This document shows, one piece after another, positions 61,917-64,000 of a DNA stretch of 64,000 nucleotides. Below the pieces are notes generated by a model. It was not told the origin of the DNA. It saw only the letters and a program-made list of their open reading frames with translations, and ran no database searches. The stretch is from contig CAWGMB010000006.1 of NCBI GenBank assembly GCA_963823515.1, forward strand, positions 62,001 to 126,000, in the 5' to 3' direction. This DNA is from Miltoncostaea sp963823515. Lineage in GTDB: Bacteria > Actinomycetota > Thermoleophilia > Miltoncostaeales > Miltoncostaeaceae. Each line of letters begins with the position of its first letter. Positions within the stretch are counted from its first letter, which is position 1. The translations under genes and the position numbers were made by a program.

Positions 61917-64000
61917 GTGATCGCGATCAACGTCCCACGCGTCACCCTCCCGAGGCTCGATGACCGCACGGTCGTCGCCACCCTCGTGGCCGCGGCATCG
62001 GCAATCGTGGCCGTCGGCGTCCTGAATACGACCGGGCAGATCAGTGTCGGCGTGGCGGCGGCGATCGGCGTGATGCTGGTGAGCACGCTCGCGGCGCTCG
62101 GCCTGTTCGCCACCCGCGAAGCGGCCGCCCGCACCAGCGGCGTCGAGGCCAGCGTCTGGCGGCTCTTCGCCCGCGGCCTCGCGAGCTGGACGCTCGGCTT
62201 CGTCCCCTACATCGCCTTCCTCGCCACCGGCGGGGACGTCCGCAGTCCGGCGGCGTGGTCGCAGATCGGCTTCCTTCTGGCCTACCCCTTCTGGTACCGG
62301 GCGCTCTGGCTGATGCGCCAACCCGCCCTGCACGAGTCGCGACTCCAGCGGCTCGAGGGCTGGGTGATCGAGCTCTCGGTGCTCGCGATGCTGTTCATCA
62401 TCGTCATCGCGCTCCTCTGGGAGCCGTCGATCCCGGCGATGCAGAACATCGCCCTCCAGGTGCCGGTCGCGCTGGACATGCTCCTCCTCGCCGCCCTCTT
62501 CAACGCGGTGCGACGATCGGCGGTCACCCGTCAGACGGCCTTCGTCTGGTTCGCCTATGCATTCATCGCTCTGGCCGCGACCGACGGCCTGGTGACCTAC
62601 CTGGTCACCCGCAACGCCTCCGCGCTCGTGGTGGGCACGTCGATGGTCGGCTTCATGCTGGCGATGTCGCTCCTGGCGCTCGCCGCCCGCCGGCCGATCC
62701 GCGTCACCGAGGCCCAGGCCGTCCTCGGCCCTTCCAAGACCCTCCTCGCCGCGCTCGCGCTCGCGCTGAGCGGCCCGGCGGGCGCGCTCGCGCCGGCCGG
62801 CTTGCGCCCGGTGATCTGGGTCCTCGTGGCCGTCCTCTTCTGGCGCCTGATCGCCCTCCTGCGGATGCACGGCCAAAGCGACACCGACCCGCTGTCCGGC
62901 TTCCTCGAGCAGCGCGCCTTCACCCGCCACGTCGCCGGTGTCGCGCAGGCCGCCTCCTCGAGCCGCCCTGCCCTGCTGATCACGGTCGACCTCGACGGCT
63001 TCGGCAAGTGGAACGCGCAGCACGGATACGGCGCCGGGGACCGCCTGCTGTCCGACCTCGCGGCACGCCTGGAGGGCTCAAGCCTGACCGGCGGCGTGTG
63101 GAGCCGCCTCTCCGGCGACCGCTTCGCGTGGATCGGCATCGGACACGCCGCCGAGAGCGGCCGCCAGATGGCGCAGATCGTCCAGGAGATCGCCGCGGGC
63201 AACACCGGAGACCTCGGCGCCCGGGCCGCCTTCGTGGTGCTCCCCGACGACGCCGAGAACGCCATCAACGCGATGGCCGCCGCCGAGGAGAGCCTCGCCG
63301 CGGCGCAGGCCGGCCAGCGCACCGTCGTCGCGTTCGACCGCGGGCGCCTGGACGGCGTGGAGTACGCCGAGGGCTACACCGCGTCGCTCGCCCAGCGCCG
63401 CGAGGCGATCAACGACCTCCTGGCCGCCCCGGCGACCATCACCACCGTCTTCCAGCCGATCGTCTCGCTCGTGGACGGTCGCACCCTGGGCTTCGAGTCG
63501 CTCTCGCGCTTCCGCGCCGAGCCGCAGCGCCCGCCGGACCGCTGGATCGCCGAGGCGCACGCGGTCGGCCTGGGACTGGAGATCGAGGTGGAGTGCGTGC
63601 GCCGGGCCTGCCGCCTACGCGACACCATCCCGGGCGACGCATACCTGTCGGTCAACATGAGCCCCGGCGCGATCCTCTCCCCCGAGATGGAGGAGGCCCT
63701 CGGCCCCGACAGCCTCGAGGGCCTGGTCATCGAGATCACCGAGCACGACGCCGTGAGCGACTACGCCCGGCTCGCCGCCCGGCTCGCCGACTATCGCGGT
63801 CGCGGCGCGAAGGTCGCCATCGACGACGCGGGCGCGGGACACGCATCGATGCGCCACGTCACCCAGCTCTCGCCCGACTACATCAAGATCGACCGCTCCC
63901 TGATCCACGACATCCACCTCGACTACGCCAAGCGCGCGCTGGTGCGCTCGATGGTGACCCTCGAGAAGGACCTCGGCGCCGCCGTCGTGGCCGAGGGGAT
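61917..64000 (+). CDS. Membrane GGDEF-EAL c-di-GMP protein, C-terminus beyond window
   Basis: An open frame from GTG 61917 to the right edge, 694 codons, still open. About 1-320: roughly eight hydrophobic helices. About 340-470: a GGDEF domain (LITVDLDGFGKWNAQHGYGAGD) whose signature is S399-G-D-R-F403, so cyclase activity is unlikely. From about 505: an EAL domain with FQPIVSLVDGRTLGFESL (Glu527; ESL for EAL), VNMSP, EITEHD, IDDAGAG (D636-D637), DYIKIDRSL and VVAEG. Catalytic residues look complete, so it is probably a phosphodiesterase. It lies 63 bases after the FeeM-like gene on the same strand. Confidence 0.88.
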   Translation, partial: MIAINVPRVTLPRLDDRTVVATLVAAASAIVAVGVLNTTGQISVGVAAAIGVMLVSTLAALGLFATREAAARTSGVEASVWRLFARGLASWTLGFVPYIAFLATGGDVRSPAAWSQIGFLLAYPFWYRALWLMRQPALHESRLQRLEGWVIELSVLAMLFIIVIALLWEPSIPAMQNIALQVPVALDMLLLAALFNAVRRSAVTRQTAFVWFAYAFIALAATDGLVTYLVTRNASALVVGTSMVGFMLAMSLLALAARRPIRVTEAQAVLGPSKTLLAALALALSGPAGALAPAGLRPVIWVLVAVLFWRLIALLRMHGQSDTDPLSGFLEQRAFTRHVAGVAQAASSSRPALLITVDLDGFGKWNAQHGYGAGDRLLSDLAARLEGSSLTGGVWSRLSGDRFAWIGIGHAAESGRQMAQIVQEIAAGNTGDLGARAAFVVLPDDAENAINAMAAAEESLAAAQAGQRTVVAFDRGRLDGVEYAEGYTASLAQRREAINDLLAAPATITTVFQPIVSLVDGRTLGFESLSRFRAEPQRPPDRWIAEAHAVGLGLEIEVECVRRACRLRDTIPGDAYLSVNMSPGAILSPEMEEALGPDSLEGLVIEITEHDAVSDYARLAARLADYRGRGAKVAIDDAGAGHASMRHVTQLSPDYIKIDRSLIHDIHLDYAKRALVRSMVTLEKDLGAAVVAEG

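Overview
The window is very GC-rich (I estimate above 70%, not computed) and almost fully coding. It looks like an Actinomycetota chromosome, plausibly class Thermoleophilia. The reasons are the conserved order metK-priA-def-fmt-rsmB-rpe-ribD-ribE-ribBA-ribH, an ergothioneine pair (egtD/egtB), a DUF3352 lipoprotein, a VanW protein, many GTG starts, 4-base ATGA/GTGA stop-start overlaps, and -10 boxes placed 6-9 bases before start codons (leaderless transcripts). The class assignment is inference. I see no rRNA, tRNA, CRISPR array or insertion sequence. No stretch longer than 300 bases lacks a gene.

Region 1 (1-12,979, minus strand) is a translation, secretion and replication superoperon, in transcription order: recG, rsmD, coaD, a DivIVA-like coiled-coil gene, DUF177, rpmF, plsX, acpP, rnc, smc, ftsY, ffh, rpsP, khpA and the start of rimM. 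rpmB lies divergently at 13,055.

Region 2 (13,264-26,278, minus) runs metK, priA, an unknown gene, a membrane Ser/Thr kinase, def, fmt, rsmB, rpe, ribD, ribE, ribBA and ribH. It links SAM synthesis, replication restart, N-formyl-Met processing and riboflavin synthesis.

Region 3 (26,400-45,339) starts with a DUF3352 lipoprotein gene. It then carries the classical scpA-scpB-rluB-aroH ... hisC-aroF-tyrA ... aroA-cmk-plsC-der order on the minus strand. This order is interrupted by a plus-strand nadB-nadA-nadC operon, a zinc-ribbon metallopeptidase, a frameshifted alpha/beta hydrolase and small unknown genes. Together these genes cover chorismate to Tyr/Phe/His transamination, quinolinate to NAD, CMP kinase, membrane lipid synthesis and chromosome condensation.

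Region 4 (45,461-56,740) is more accessory: a STAND-ATPase/GNAT-like/LuxR regulator, an AhpD-like protein, trpS under a striking perfect palindrome, a CPBP membrane protease coupled to a Crp-family regulator, egtB-egtD with a textbook CRP-type site upstream, a VanW protein and a haloacetate-dehalogenase-like hydrolase.

Region 5 (56,809-64,000, plus) is the most unusual stretch. It holds a giant LuxR-type regulator with a broken P-loop, a PaaK-like adenylate-forming ligase translationally coupled to a FeeM-like (N-acyl amino acid synthase) GNAT protein, and a membrane GGDEF-EAL protein cut by the window edge. Two regulators, an acyl-activating enzyme, an autoinducer-synthase-fold enzyme and a c-di-GMP protein together suggest, as inference only, a small-molecule signalling module.
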